A stretch of 64,000 bases of DNA, from assembly GCF_024171785.1 (NCBI RefSeq), contig NZ_JAMTCK010000009.1, forward strand, positions 186,001 through 250,000, read 5' to 3'. Both the position numbers and the translations under genes were made by a program. This DNA comes from Goodfellowiella coeruleoviolacea. Its GTDB lineage: Bacteria > Actinomycetota > Actinomycetes > Mycobacteriales > Pseudonocardiaceae. The first letter of the stretch is position 1, and the number at the start of each line of letters is the position of its first letter. The notes beneath the pieces were generated by a model that saw only the letters and a program-made list of their open reading frames with translations, searched no databases and had not been told where the DNA came from. Below are positions 16,527-25,847 of this stretch, one piece after another.

Positions 16527-18095
16527 ATGAGCACGAGCAGCGCGATGGTGTCCCGGCCGGCCGCCGCGGTGAGCGGTGTGCTGGCGGCCGGCTCGGCACT
16601 GGCCGCCGGACACCTGGTGGCCGCGCCCCTCCAGCCGAGCGCGTCGCCGCTGCTGGCCGTGGGCAACTCCGTGATCGACCTGGCACCCCAGCCGGTCAAG
16701 GAGTTCGCCATCCGTACGTTCGGCACGGCCGACAAACCCGTGCTGCTGGCCGGCATGGGGCTGGTGATCCTGGTGCTCGCCGTGCTCGCCGGGCTGCTCT
16801 CCCGACGCGATCCCACCCCGGGCAGCGTGCTGATCGCCGTGTTCGGGCTGCTCGGCTGCGTCGCCGCACTGTCCAGACCGGACAGCGCGATCACCGGCCT
16901 GCTCGCCCCGATCGCCGCCGGACTGGTCGGCGTGCTGGTGTTCCGCTGGCTGCTGGCCAGGGGCAGGCCGGACCAGCACACCGCACCACCGCTGGCCGAG
17001 TCCGGCGGCCGCACCAGCGTGGTGCGCGCCGACCGGCGGCGGTTCCTGTCCTCCTCGGCGGTGGTGGCGGTGGGCGCCGGACTGGCCGCCGCCGGCGGCA
17101 CGGTGCTCGGCCGGTCGGCGGACCTGAGCGCGTCCCGGCAGCGGGTCGCCGACGCGCTGGCGACCGCGCCGCCCGCCCCGCCCGTGCCGGCCGGCGCCGA
17201 CTTCGCCCCGGCCGGCACGCCGACCTTCATCACCCCGAACGCCGAGTTCTACCGGATCGACACCGCGCTGATCGTGCCCCGGCTGCGCGCCGAGGACTGG
17301 CGGCTGCGCGTGCACGGCATGGTCGAGCGCGAGCTGACGCTCAGCTTCGCCGACCTGCTCAGCCGTCCCGCGCTGACCAGGACCATCACCCTCGCCTGCG
17401 TGTCCAACCCGGTCGGCGGCGACCTGATCTCCACGGCCAGCTTCGCGGGCGTGCCGGTCCGCGACCTGTTGGCCCAGGCCGGGGTCAGGCCCGGCGCCCA
17501 GCAGGTGATCAGCACCAGCTCGGACGGGTTCACCGCGGGCACCCCCGTGGACGTGCTGCTCGACCCCGGCCGGGACGCCCTGCTGGCCTACGCGATGAAC
17601 GGCGAGCCCCTGCCCGCCGAACACGGTTTCCCGGTCCGCATGGTCACCCCCGGCCTGTACGGCTACGTGTCGGCGACCAAGTGGCTGGTCGACCTGGAGG
17701 TGACCACCTTCGACCGGCCCGCCTACTGGGTGCGGCGGGGTTGGTCCCAGCAGGCCCCGGTCAAGACGCAGTCGCGGATCGACCGGCCCCGCGCGCGGGC
17801 CGCGCTGCCCGCCGGCACGGTGACCGTGGCCGGCATCGCCTGGGCCCAGCACACCGGCGTCGACCAGGTCGAGGTGCGGGTGGACGACGGGCCGTGGCAG
17901 CCCGCGCGACTGTCCACAGAGGTCAGTGCGGACACCTGGCGGATGTGGCGCGTCGACGTGGAACTGGCCGCCGGCGAGCACACCGTGACGTGCCGGGCCA
18001 CCGACCGGTCCGGGCGAACCCAGACCGAGCAGCCGGCGGACCCCGCGCCCGACGGGGCCACCGGCTGGCACAGCGTCTCGTTCACCACCGGGTGA
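16527..18095 (+). CDS. Membrane-anchored molybdopterin-dependent oxidoreductase (sulfite oxidase fold)
   Basis: The 522-residue protein has four to five N-terminal hydrophobic segments (about residues 10-150), then DRRRFLSSSAVVAVGAGLA, which resembles an internal twin-arginine-like motif, and then an outside catalytic domain (about 215-400). The molybdenum ligand is probably the Cys in TLACVSNPVGGD. A C-terminal Ig-like Mo-co dimerisation domain follows (VTVAGIAWAQ ... VEVRVDDGPW). It belongs to the YedY/sulfite oxidase superfamily; an electron-acceptor partner is not seen next to it. The ATG has a weak ribosome site. A shorter relative with a cytochrome b561-like region lies at 42273-43391. 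Confidence 0.87.
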   Translation: MSTSSAMVSRPAAAVSGVLAAGSALAAGHLVAAPLQPSASPLLAVGNSVIDLAPQPVKEFAIRTFGTADKPVLLAGMGLVILVLAVLAGLLSRRDPTPGSVLIAVFGLLGCVAALSRPDSAITGLLAPIAAGLVGVLVFRWLLARGRPDQHTAPPLAESGGRTSVVRADRRRFLSSSAVVAVGAGLAAAGGTVLGRSADLSASRQRVADALATAPPAPPVPAGADFAPAGTPTFITPNAEFYRIDTALIVPRLRAEDWRLRVHGMVERELTLSFADLLSRPALTRTITLACVSNPVGGDLISTASFAGVPVRDLLAQAGVRPGAQQVISTSSDGFTAGTPVDVLLDPGRDALLAYAMNGEPLPAEHGFPVRMVTPGLYGYVSATKWLVDLEVTTFDRPAYWVRRGWSQQAPVKTQSRIDRPRARAALPAGTVTVAGIAWAQHTGVDQVEVRVDDGPWQPARLSTEVSADTWRMWRVDVELAAGEHTVTCRATDRSGRTQTEQPADPAPDGATGWHSVSFTTG

Positions 18096-18114
18096 GCGGA
18101 CCAGGCGGTTCGCG

Positions 18115-19347
18115 TCACCGGGTGATCAGGCCGGCGTGACCGTGCGGCTCCGGCTCGGCCTGCGGCGGCGGCCCGGCCGGCTGCGCCGCGGGCACCACCG
18201 CGTTCGGCTGGGACGCGGCCAGCACGGCCGCGCCGATCCCGGTCAGCACGGTGTGCTCCTGCGGCGCGTGCGTGCGGGCCGACTGCACGTCCCGGAAGTG
18301 CCGCTCCAGCGGGTGCTCCCGGCTCAGCCCGGCGTTGCCCAGCAGTTCCACCGCGGTCTGCACGGCGGAGACGATCTGCCGGACCGCGAGCACCCGGGCG
18401 GCCAGCACCGTGCCGGTGGGCGGGGCCGCGCCCTGGTCGAGCCGGTCGGCCAGGCCGAACAGCAGCTCCTCGGCGCCGGCCAGCAGCACCTCGATCTCAC
18501 CGGCCGCGACGCGGAACCGCTCGGTCTTGGCCAGTGGCCGCCCCACGGCCGGGGGCACCCGCTCGTGCGCGAACCGGTGGAAGAACCGCTGGGCCGCCCG
18601 GCCCACCCCCAGGTAGATCGCGGCCAGCGGCAGTCCGAGCCGGGCCTGCGCCAGGTTGTCCTGCTGCGCGCCGGACTCCTCCAGCGGGTCGAGCACGTTG
18701 TCGGCGGGGATCTCCACGTCGGTGAACAGCACGTCGTGCGCGCCGCTCGCGCGCAGGCCCAGCGGGTTGGCCTCGCGCACGATCTCGATGCCCTCCAGAC
18801 CGCCGGGCACCACGAAGGTCGCGACCCGGGGCACCGGCTCGTCGGTGCGCGCCCACACCAGCACGTAGCTCAGGCCCTCGGCGCCGGTGACGAACCGCTT
18901 GTGCCCGCTGATCGCCCAGCCCGACGCGGTGCGCCTGGCCACGGTCTCCGGCAGCCCGCCGTGGTCGGGTTCGCTGCGGGCCGTGTTGAGCAGGGTGGGC
19001 TGCGCCGCGGACTGCCGCACCACCTCGGCGTACAGCTCGGGCGGCCAGTGCGGCCGGGTGGCCTGGCCGAAGTGCTGGAACAGGGTCATGGCGGTGATCA
19101 GCGCCACGGACGGGTCGCCGGCGCCGAGCGCGGCCAGCAACCGGGCGGTCTGCCCCACGCCGAGACCGGGGCCGCCGTAGGCCTGGCCGACCGTGGCGGT
19201 CAGCACACCGGCGCGGTGCACGGCGGTGATGCCCTCAAGGGGGAAGGTGGCGTCGGCGTCGTGGACCGGTGCGGTGCGAGCCAGTTCGGCGGTGAGCGCA
19301 CGCAGCGGAGCCGGGTCGAACTCACCCACAGGGTGGCCGAATGTCAT
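18115..19347 (-). CDS. Acyl-CoA dehydrogenase-fold flavin monooxygenase (SfnB/DszC-like)
   Basis: The 410-residue protein has the acyl-CoA dehydrogenase fold, but its C-terminal segment FRDVQSARTHAPQEHTVL resembles the sulfur-acquisition oxidoreductases SfnB and DszC, which use reduced FMN and oxygen to attack sulfur compounds, rather than true acyl-CoA dehydrogenases. An FMN reductase, the partner such enzymes need, lies divergently at 20111-20671. I chose the ATG at 19347, where homology begins (TFGHPVGEFDP); a longer frame starting at 19446 adds non-coding sequence. A plain acyl-CoA dehydrogenase remains possible. No signal peptide is present. Confidence 0.75.
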   Translation of the reverse strand: MTFGHPVGEFDPAPLRALTAELARTAPVHDADATFPLEGITAVHRAGVLTATVGQAYGGPGLGVGQTARLLAALGAGDPSVALITAMTLFQHFGQATRPHWPPELYAEVVRQSAAQPTLLNTARSEPDHGGLPETVARRTASGWAISGHKRFVTGAEGLSYVLVWARTDEPVPRVATFVVPGGLEGIEIVREANPLGLRASGAHDVLFTDVEIPADNVLDPLEESGAQQDNLAQARLGLPLAAIYLGVGRAAQRFFHRFAHERVPPAVGRPLAKTERFRVAAGEIEVLLAGAEELLFGLADRLDQGAAPPTGTVLAARVLAVRQIVSAVQTAVELLGNAGLSREHPLERHFRDVQSARTHAPQEHTVLTGIGAAVLAASQPNAVVPAAQPAGPPPQAEPEPHGHAGLITR

Positions 19348-20110
19348 GAGCGAACGGTAATGCGCGCGGGCCGGTCCGCCGACGACCGCGACGAAATCGT
19401 TGGCATCCACACGCGGCGGTGGCGGCCACCAGGCGGGCACGGCCAACCCGCAGCCACCAGCCGGTGACCGCGGGTAGCCCGACGGGCCCAGGGCCAGCGA
19501 TAACTCAGGTTTATGGCCCCACCGCGCTCCGGCGGTCGGCCCGCGCCGTTCGGGCCCGGGGCGCGGCCAGGGGCGGCCAGGGACGGGGTGTCACCGGCCA
19601 CAGTGGACAGCGGTGCGCGGGCCGCGGCCACCGCGCCCGAGCGGCACCACGAACCCTCGGTGCCAGACAGGTTCCGCGGGTGGAGGTTCCGGGAAGACCG
19701 CCCCCGGCAACGGCATCGCCGCGCGCGGCCCGGCAATCCGGTGCGGCGTCGGGCAATCCCCGCGCGCCGGGCAGGAATCCGGCGTGCGGGGCCGGCTTGT
19801 CAAGGCGGTGACAGGATGTGGGAGCACCGGATCGGCGATGGACAGCGGAATGCCGCTGGGGTAAGGAATCGCCGCTGATTTCAGCAGGTGGAACGGCTGG
19901 GTGAGGCTGTTGACCACTCACCCCGCGCTGCTTACGTTCGGGATGTGGCCCGGTGCCACCGCCCCCGACCACCACCGCCCCGACCAACCCGGCGACCGCC
20001 ACCGCCGCCACCTCCGCCATCGTCGCACCGCCTCGCTCGGCCGCAGCACCGGACCGCGCCAGTTCGCGGCCCGCCGCGCGCCCGTCCGCCACACCAGACC
20101 GGGAGACTGA
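19348..20110. other. Long intergenic region between divergent monooxygenase and FMN reductase genes
   Basis: This 763-base region must hold both promoters. Small frames occur on both strands, but none resembles a known protein. A GTG at 19901 with the short reading RLLTTHPALL lies about 200 bases before the reductase; it could be a leader peptide but lacks the cysteine-rich ending of known actinobacterial sulfur leaders. I see no tRNA or recognisable riboswitch. One copy of CCACAGTGGA lies near 19599. Confidence 0.5.
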
Positions 20111-20671
20111 ATGTCCACAGTGGTCGCCATCTCCGGAAGCCCGTCCGCCAACTCGAAGACGAGCCGGGTGGCCAGTCACGTGCTCGCCCGGCTGGCCGCG
20201 ACCGGCGCCGCCGTCGAGCACATCCGGGTGCGGGACCTGCCCGCCGAAGCACTGCTGCACGCCGACACCGCCGAACCGGCGCTGGCCAGGGCCCTCGCCG
20301 CGGTGGAGCGGGCCGACGCCGTGGTGTTGGCCACCCCGACCTACAAGGCCGCCTACTCGGGGCTGCTCAAGGCGTTCCTCGACCTGCTGCCGCAGTTCGC
20401 GTTGTCCGGCAAGGCAGTGCTGCCCCTGGCCACCGGCGGGACCACCGCGCACGTGCTCGCCCTGGACTACGCGCTGCGGCCGGTGGTGCACTCACTGGGC
20501 GCCAGGCACGTGGTGCAGAGCTACTTCCTGCTGGACAGCCAGCTCACCCTGTCCGGTGACGAGTTGGTCGTCCACCCCGACGTGGACCGCGTGCTCACCG
20601 GCATCCTGGACGACTTCCGGCACGCCTACCAGGCGCCCAGCCGGCCCACCGCGATCGCCCGCAGCGCCTGA
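20111..20671 (+). CDS. ssuE: NAD(P)H-dependent FMN reductase (SsuE-like)
   Basis: This 186-residue flavodoxin-fold protein begins with the FMN-binding loop GSPSANSKTSR (about residues 9-19) and has ATPTYKAAYSGLLKAFLDLLPQ at about 78-98, both characteristic of SsuE, which reduces FMN with NAD(P)H to feed a separate oxygenase in sulfonate and sulfone use. The segment LDYALRPVVHSLGARHVVQSYF also fits SsuE. The start ATG has a GGGAGACTGA site. The most likely client is the SfnB/DszC-like enzyme encoded divergently. No alkanesulfonate transporter is visible nearby. Confidence 0.88.
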   Translation: MSTVVAISGSPSANSKTSRVASHVLARLAATGAAVEHIRVRDLPAEALLHADTAEPALARALAAVERADAVVLATPTYKAAYSGLLKAFLDLLPQFALSGKAVLPLATGGTTAHVLALDYALRPVVHSLGARHVVQSYFLLDSQLTLSGDELVVHPDVDRVLTGILDDFRHAYQAPSRPTAIARSA

Positions 20672-20739
20672 CCACCGGCGCCGGTGCCGCCGCTGTCCGT
20701 GTTTGAATCGTGCGGGAACACGCAGGATTGGGGACGGAC

Positions 20740-21417
20740 GTGGCACGCAGGCGCCTCACCCGGGAGGAGAGCCGGGAACAGACCCGGGAGCGACTGCTCA
20801 CCGCCGCGGCGGAACTGTTCGCCGAGCGGGGCGTGAACGGCGCCTCGGTCGAGCAGATCGCCGAGCGGGCCGGCTACAGCCGGGGCGCGTTCTACGGCAA
20901 CTTCGAGGACAAGCACGAGCTGGTCGTGGCGTTGCTCACCCGGCGAACCCTGGCCGAGCGGGCCGAGCTGAGCGCGCTGCGCGAGCACCCGGAGCCGTTC
21001 ACGGCGCTGCGCGCGTGGCACCGGGACCGCGCCGAGCACCTGACCGAGTGGCTGGCGCTGCGCACCGAGCTGATGCTGTACGCGCTGCGCAACCCGGAGA
21101 TCCGGCCACGGGTGGCCGAAGGGGAGGCGATCGCCCGCGACGCGCACACCAGGGGCATCGCGCACGCCTTCGCCGAGCGGGGGCGCACACCCCCGGCCGA
21201 CCCGGCGTTCCTCGCCCTGATCGTGCACGCGCTGGGCGACGGGCTGCTGATCCAGCGGCTGCTGTTCCCCGACGAGATCGGCGACGAGGTGGTGGCCGAC
21301 GCGGCCGAGCTGCTGATCCGCGGCTGGCTCGGCACCGCCACCCCCACCCAGGACCCCACCGCCCAGGACCCCACCGCCCAGGACCCCACCGCCCGGGACC
21401 GCACCGACCAGGACTGA
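20740..21417 (+). CDS. TetR family transcriptional regulator
   Basis: The 225-residue protein has the TetR DNA-binding domain at residues 10-60: REQTRERLLTAAAELFAERG, then VEQIAERAGYSRGAFYGNFEDKHEL. The C-terminal ligand domain is not distinctive. I chose the GTG at 20740, after GGGGACGGAC; a longer frame begins at 20710. The C-terminus is a low-complexity tail in which PTAQD-type units are repeated, encoded by a 15-base tandem repeat. It lies 68 bases after the FMN reductase and 34 bases before the convergent galactosidase gene, so its target is not obvious. Confidence 0.87.
   Translation: MARRRLTREESREQTRERLLTAAAELFAERGVNGASVEQIAERAGYSRGAFYGNFEDKHELVVALLTRRTLAERAELSALREHPEPFTALRAWHRDRAEHLTEWLALRTELMLYALRNPEIRPRVAEGEAIARDAHTRGIAHAFAERGRTPPADPAFLALIVHALGDGLLIQRLLFPDEIGDEVVADAAELLIRGWLGTATPTQDPTAQDPTAQDPTARDRTDQD
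21349..21393 (+). repeat. 15-base tandem repeat inside the TetR gene
   Basis: Three perfect copies of CAGGACCCCACCGCC lie head to tail and a fourth, degenerate copy follows. The repeat keeps the reading frame and encodes a Gln-Asp-Pro-Thr-Ala tail at the C-terminus of the regulator. Copy number probably varies between strains by slippage. Confidence 0.85.
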
Positions 21418-21451
21418 GCACTGGCCGGTGCGGCCGGGCCGTGCGGTCGGT

Positions 21452-23629
21452 TCAGGCCGGCCGGACGTGCAGCAGCAGGCCGTGGCCCGGGTGCAGCGCG
21501 GGCATCTCCAGGCCGGCGGCGGCCAGCACGGAGCCGCGCGCGGTCACCCCGGTGGCGCACCACGCCGGCGGGTGGATGTCACCGGTCAGCGCGCTGCCGA
21601 AGTCGGTGCGCACGGCCACCTGGTAGTGCCTGGCCGGGTCCAGCCCGGGCAGCCGCACCCGGCCGGGCCGGGCCTCCGGCACGGTGGTCAGCCGGACGTA
21701 GGCGAACACCGCCTCGGTCCGGTCGGCGGCGACCACGCCGTGCAGCAGCGCGCCCGGGTCGGGCAGGTCGGCGCGGACCACGTCCCCGCTGTGCAGCAGG
21801 GGCCGCAGCTCGCGGTAGGTCCGGGTCCACGCGGCCAGCTGGTCCAGTTCCCCCGCGCTGGCCGAGGTGATGTCCCACTCGATGCCGGCGTGGGCGAACA
21901 GGCTGGTCAGGCAGCGGGTGTGCAGGTCGGTGACCCGGGCGGTGGTGTGCGCGGTGGGCCCGCCGACGTGGCTGCCGACCAGTTCCGGCGGCAGCAGCAG
22001 GGTGGTCCACCGCTGGATGAGCTGCCGCTCCAGCGGGTCGTTGGTGTCCGAGGCCCACACCCGGTCGGTGTGCTCCAGCACGCCCAGGTCCACCCGGCCG
22101 CCGCCGGAGGAGCACGACTCGATCTCCAGTGCCGGGTGGCGCTGGCGCAACGCGTCCAGCAGCGCGTACACCGCCAGGGTCTGCCGGTGCACCCCGGCCT
22201 GACCGGTGCGCGCGTGCACCGCCTCCAGCAGGTCCCGGTTGTGGTCCCACTTCAGGTAGTCCAGCCGGTACTCGCGGACCAGCGCGTCCAGGCAGTCCAG
22301 CAGGTAGGCCGACACCTCGGGCCGGGCCAGGTCGAGCACGTGCTGGTGGCGCCACTCCAGCGGCAGCCGGTCGGGCGTGGCCAGCAGCCAGTCCGGGTGT
22401 GCCCGGGCCAGGTCGGAGTCGAGGTTGACCATCTCCGGCTCGACCCACAGACCCATGCGCAGGCCCCGCGAGCGCACGTGGTCGACCAGCGGGTGCAGGC
22501 CCTGCGGCCACACCTGCGGGTCGACCGTCCAGTCGCCGAGCCCGGCGCGGTCGTGGCGGCGGTGCCGGAACCAGCCGTCGTCGAGCACGAACAGCTCCAC
22601 GCCGACCCGCGCGGCCGTGTCGGCCAGGGCGCGCAGCCGGTCCAGGTCGTGGTTGAAGTAGACCGCCTCCCAGGTGTTGATCACCACCGGCCGGGGCGTG
22701 CGCGGGTGCCGGTCCCGGCCGCGCAGCCAGTGGTGCACCCGCCGGGACAGCCCGTCCAGTCCCTGGTCCGACCAGGCGAAGCACACCCACGGCGTCCGGT
22801 ACTGCTCGCCCGGGGCCAACCGCACCTCGCCGGGGCGCACCAGCTCACCGCCGCCGAGCACGGCCGAGGACTGGCCGGCGCGTTCCGGCAGCCGCTCGGC
22901 CAGGTGCACGTGGTCGCCGCTCCAGGCCACGTGCGCGCCCCACACCTCACCGGAGCGGAACCCGAAGCCGGGCGTGCCGGCCACCAGCAGCAGTGGCGCG
23001 TCGTGGCCGGTCCGACCGCGCCGGCCGGTCCGCACCCGGCTGCCCAGGGTGAACGGCTGGCGCTGCGGGCTGCGCTCCCGGCACCACCGGCCGGTCAGGT
23101 CGAGCAGTTCCCCGGCCTCGGCGGGCAGCGGCAGCAGCACCCGCAGCCCGTCCAGGGTCCACGGCCCCACCCCGGTGTTGCGCACGGCGTGCCGCACCCG
23201 CAGCAGGCCGCCGGCCTCCAGCCGGACCTCGATCTCCACGGCCAGGCCGGCGGCCTCGTCGTGGGCGCGCACCAGCACCTGGCCGCCGTCGGCGTGCTCG
23301 GCCGGCAGCGGCTCGCCGGCCAGGGTCAGCGCCCGCACCTCCGACACCGTCCAGTGGGGCAGCGCGGCAATGCCCTCGCGGTGCCCGGTCAGGCCGGCGT
23401 GCCCGGACCAGCCCTCGGCCTCACCGGGCAGCAGGGTCAGCCAGATCGGCGTGTCCACCGCACTGGACTGCACCGTCGGCGTGGCGGCGTGCCGCAGCTG
23501 CGCGACCTCGCCCGGGGTGAGCGCACCGAGGTCGGCGCCCCAGTGCAGCACCCTCGGCACCGCCGATCCGGCCGTGTCCAGCAGTAAGGCGGTGCCGGCC
23601 GCGCGCAACAGGACAACGTCGGTGCTCAT
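21452..23629 (-). CDS. Alpha-galactosidase, glycoside hydrolase family 36
   Basis: This 725-residue protein has the three-part GH36 layout: N-terminal beta-sandwich, central TIM barrel and C-terminal beta domain. The nucleophile lies in YLKWDHNRD (about residue 464) and the acid/base in WASDTND (about 527); CSSGGGRVDLG and VGGPTAHTT are further family hallmarks. It hydrolyses terminal alpha-1,6-galactose from raffinose-type sugars or galactomannan. No signal peptide is seen, so it should act on imported oligosaccharides. I chose the ATG at 23629, eight bases after GGGAGG, over the one at 23635, which lies too close to it. No transporter or regulator for it is adjacent. Confidence 0.92.
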   Translation of the reverse strand: MSTDVVLLRAAGTALLLDTAGSAVPRVLHWGADLGALTPGEVAQLRHAATPTVQSSAVDTPIWLTLLPGEAEGWSGHAGLTGHREGIAALPHWTVSEVRALTLAGEPLPAEHADGGQVLVRAHDEAAGLAVEIEVRLEAGGLLRVRHAVRNTGVGPWTLDGLRVLLPLPAEAGELLDLTGRWCRERSPQRQPFTLGSRVRTGRRGRTGHDAPLLLVAGTPGFGFRSGEVWGAHVAWSGDHVHLAERLPERAGQSSAVLGGGELVRPGEVRLAPGEQYRTPWVCFAWSDQGLDGLSRRVHHWLRGRDRHPRTPRPVVINTWEAVYFNHDLDRLRALADTAARVGVELFVLDDGWFRHRRHDRAGLGDWTVDPQVWPQGLHPLVDHVRSRGLRMGLWVEPEMVNLDSDLARAHPDWLLATPDRLPLEWRHQHVLDLARPEVSAYLLDCLDALVREYRLDYLKWDHNRDLLEAVHARTGQAGVHRQTLAVYALLDALRQRHPALEIESCSSGGGRVDLGVLEHTDRVWASDTNDPLERQLIQRWTTLLLPPELVGSHVGGPTAHTTARVTDLHTRCLTSLFAHAGIEWDITSASAGELDQLAAWTRTYRELRPLLHSGDVVRADLPDPGALLHGVVAADRTEAVFAYVRLTTVPEARPGRVRLPGLDPARHYQVAVRTDFGSALTGDIHPPAWCATGVTARGSVLAAAGLEMPALHPGHGLLLHVRPA

Positions 23630-23888
23630 CGCCATGGCCTCCCAGGCTCAACCAACCGGAACGGGCGGAACCGGCCGGGGCGGCCGGCTCAGGCTGGAGC
23701 GTAGGGCGAACGGCCGCCCCGCCCAACCCCCGAGGGGCAACCCCGACCGGCCCGGCCGCACCGGTCGCGCGCCCGGTCACCGGGGCTGGCCAGCGACAGC
23801 CGGGCCGGCGCCGCACACTGGCGCTGGCGGGCGGTCCGGCGGTCCGGACGCCCGGCCGTCCGGTGCCTGGCGGGGAGGGAGGGCGGAC

Positions 23889-25835
23889 GTGGTCAGCGTG
23901 GTCAAGCGGCTGTTCGTGGGACGACCCCTGCGCACCGACCGGATGGGCGAGGTGCTGCTGCCCAAGCGGCTCGCGCTGCCGGTGTTCTGCAGCGACCCCA
24001 TCTCCTCGGTGGCCTACGCGACCGAACAGATCCTGCTCACCCTCGCGCTGGGCGCGGTCTTCCTGTCGCTGGCCGTGCCGGTGGCCGCGGCCGTGGTGCT
24101 GGTGCTGGTCGTGGTGGTCGCCTCCTACCGGCAGACCTGCCACGCCTACCCCAGCGGCGGCGGCGCGTTCGCGGTCAGCCGGGACAACCTGGGCGAGCAG
24201 GCCGCGCTGGTGGCGGCCAGCGCGCTGCTGGTGGACTACGTGATGACCGTGGCGGTGTCGGTGACCGCCGGGGTGGTGGCGGTGACCTCCGCGTTCCGGG
24301 AACTGGTCCCGCACACCGCGACCATCACCGCCCTGCTGATCGTGCTGCTGGCACTGGTGAACCTGCGCGGGGCCAGGCAGTCCGGCCGGGTGTTCGCGGT
24401 CCCCACCTACGGCTTCGTCGCCGTGGTGCTGCTGATGTTCGTGGTCGCCGCGGTCCGCGCCGTCACCACCGGGCTGCCCCCGTCCGACGCGCCGATCCTG
24501 TCCGAGCCACCCACCGTCCACACCGGAGGGATCCTCACGCTGGCGTTGGCGCTGCGCGCGTTCGCGTCCGGCTGCACCGCGCTGACCGGCGTCGAGGCGA
24601 TCAGCAACGGCGTGCCCGCGTTCGAGAAACCCAAGGCCCGCAACGCCGCCACCACCCTGGCCGTGATGGGCGCGCTGGCCGCCGTGCTGTTCACCGGGAT
24701 CACCGTGCTGGCGCTGGAGATCCACGCCAGGGCGGTGCCCAGCGGCAGCCCCTCGGTGCTGTCCCAGATCGGCGCCAGCGTGTTCGGCCACGCGACGGTG
24801 CTGTACTACCTGTTGCAGGCCACCACGGCCGGCATCCTGATCCTGGCGGCCAACACCGCGTTCAACGGGTTCCCCACCCTGGCCTCGATCCTGGCCGGCG
24901 AGCGCTACCTGCCACGGCAGCTGCACAACCGGGGGGACCGGCTGGCGTTCAGCAACGGCATCCTGCTGCTGGCCGTGACCGCCGCCGTGCTGGTGCTCGC
25001 CTTCAACGCCAACATCGACCGGCTCATCCAGCTCTACATCATCGGCGTGTTCACCAGCTTCACGCTCAGCCAGGCCGGCATGGTGCGGCACTGGAAGCGG
25101 GAACTGGCCGGCACCACCGATCCCGCCCGGCGCACCGGCCTCCGCCGGGCCCAGGCGATCAACGCGGTCGGCGCGCTGCTCACCGCGGTGGTGCTGGCCG
25201 TCGTGTTCGCCACCAAGGTCCCGCACGGCGCGTGGCTCGCGGTGGTCGCGATGGTCGTGCTGTTCTTCGCGATGCGCTCGATCAGCGTCTACTACCGCCG
25301 CTTCGAGGCCGAGGTGTCCGCACCGGGCGGCCTGCCAACGCTGCCGCCCAGGGTGACCGCGGTGGTGCTGGTGTCCAGGCTGCACCAGCCGGCACTGCAC
25401 GCGCTCGCCCTGGCCAGGGCGACCCGGCCGGACCGGCTCGACGCGGTCAGCGTCGAGGTGGACGAGGCCGAGACGCGGACCCTGTGCCGGGACTGGGAGC
25501 GGCGCGGCATCGACGTGCCGCTGCTGGTGCTCAGCTCGCCCTACCGGGAACTGGTGCGGCCGGTGGTCGACCACGTGCGCCGGCTGCGGCAGAGCGACCC
25601 GGCCGGCGTGGTCACCGTGTTCGTGCCGGTGTACGTGGTGACCCGGTGGTGGCAGAACCTGTTGCACAACCAGAGCGCGCTGCGGCTGCGCGCCCGGCTG
25701 ATGGCCACCCCGGGCGTGGTCGTGGTGAGCGTGCCCTACCACCTGGGCCGCGCCGACCAGGGCTGGCTGTCCGAAGTGGACATCGCCGCGCCCAGACATC
25801 CCGAGCCCACCAGGAGAACCACGCCGACGCCCTGA
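23889..25835 (+). CDS. APC superfamily permease, KimA-like
   Basis: The 648-residue protein has about 12 hydrophobic helices followed by a cytoplasmic domain of about 170 residues (from about 475). The N-terminus LFVGRPLRTDRMGEVLLPKRLALPVFCSDPISS split across the first helix, and the motif YRQTCHAYPSGGGAF, match the group that includes the potassium importer KimA (formerly YdaO) and its actinobacterial relatives. The usual annotation is amino acid permease, but potassium uptake is a reasonable guess. I chose the GTG at 23889, which follows GGGAGGGAGGGCGGAC. It is a single gene, ending 12 bases before a convergent gene. Confidence 0.82.
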   Translation: MVSVVKRLFVGRPLRTDRMGEVLLPKRLALPVFCSDPISSVAYATEQILLTLALGAVFLSLAVPVAAAVVLVLVVVVASYRQTCHAYPSGGGAFAVSRDNLGEQAALVAASALLVDYVMTVAVSVTAGVVAVTSAFRELVPHTATITALLIVLLALVNLRGARQSGRVFAVPTYGFVAVVLLMFVVAAVRAVTTGLPPSDAPILSEPPTVHTGGILTLALALRAFASGCTALTGVEAISNGVPAFEKPKARNAATTLAVMGALAAVLFTGITVLALEIHARAVPSGSPSVLSQIGASVFGHATVLYYLLQATTAGILILAANTAFNGFPTLASILAGERYLPRQLHNRGDRLAFSNGILLLAVTAAVLVLAFNANIDRLIQLYIIGVFTSFTLSQAGMVRHWKRELAGTTDPARRTGLRRAQAINAVGALLTAVVLAVVFATKVPHGAWLAVVAMVVLFFAMRSISVYYRRFEAEVSAPGGLPTLPPRVTAVVLVSRLHQPALHALALARATRPDRLDAVSVEVDEAETRTLCRDWERRGIDVPLLVLSSPYRELVRPVVDHVRRLRQSDPAGVVTVFVPVYVVTRWWQNLLHNQSALRLRARLMATPGVVVVSVPYHLGRADQGWLSEVDIAAPRHPEPTRRTTPTP

Positions 25836-25847
25836 CCCCGGCCGCGA

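Noticed and set aside
19511-19878. Short frames on both strands between the monooxygenase and the FMN reductase
   Set aside because: None has a ribosome site or a protein-like composition; all fit random GC-rich translation.
19901-20110. 69-codon leader-like frame before the FMN reductase
   Set aside because: Actinobacterial sulfur leader peptides end in a cysteine-containing segment, which is absent, and the frame turns into random His/Arg-rich sequence.
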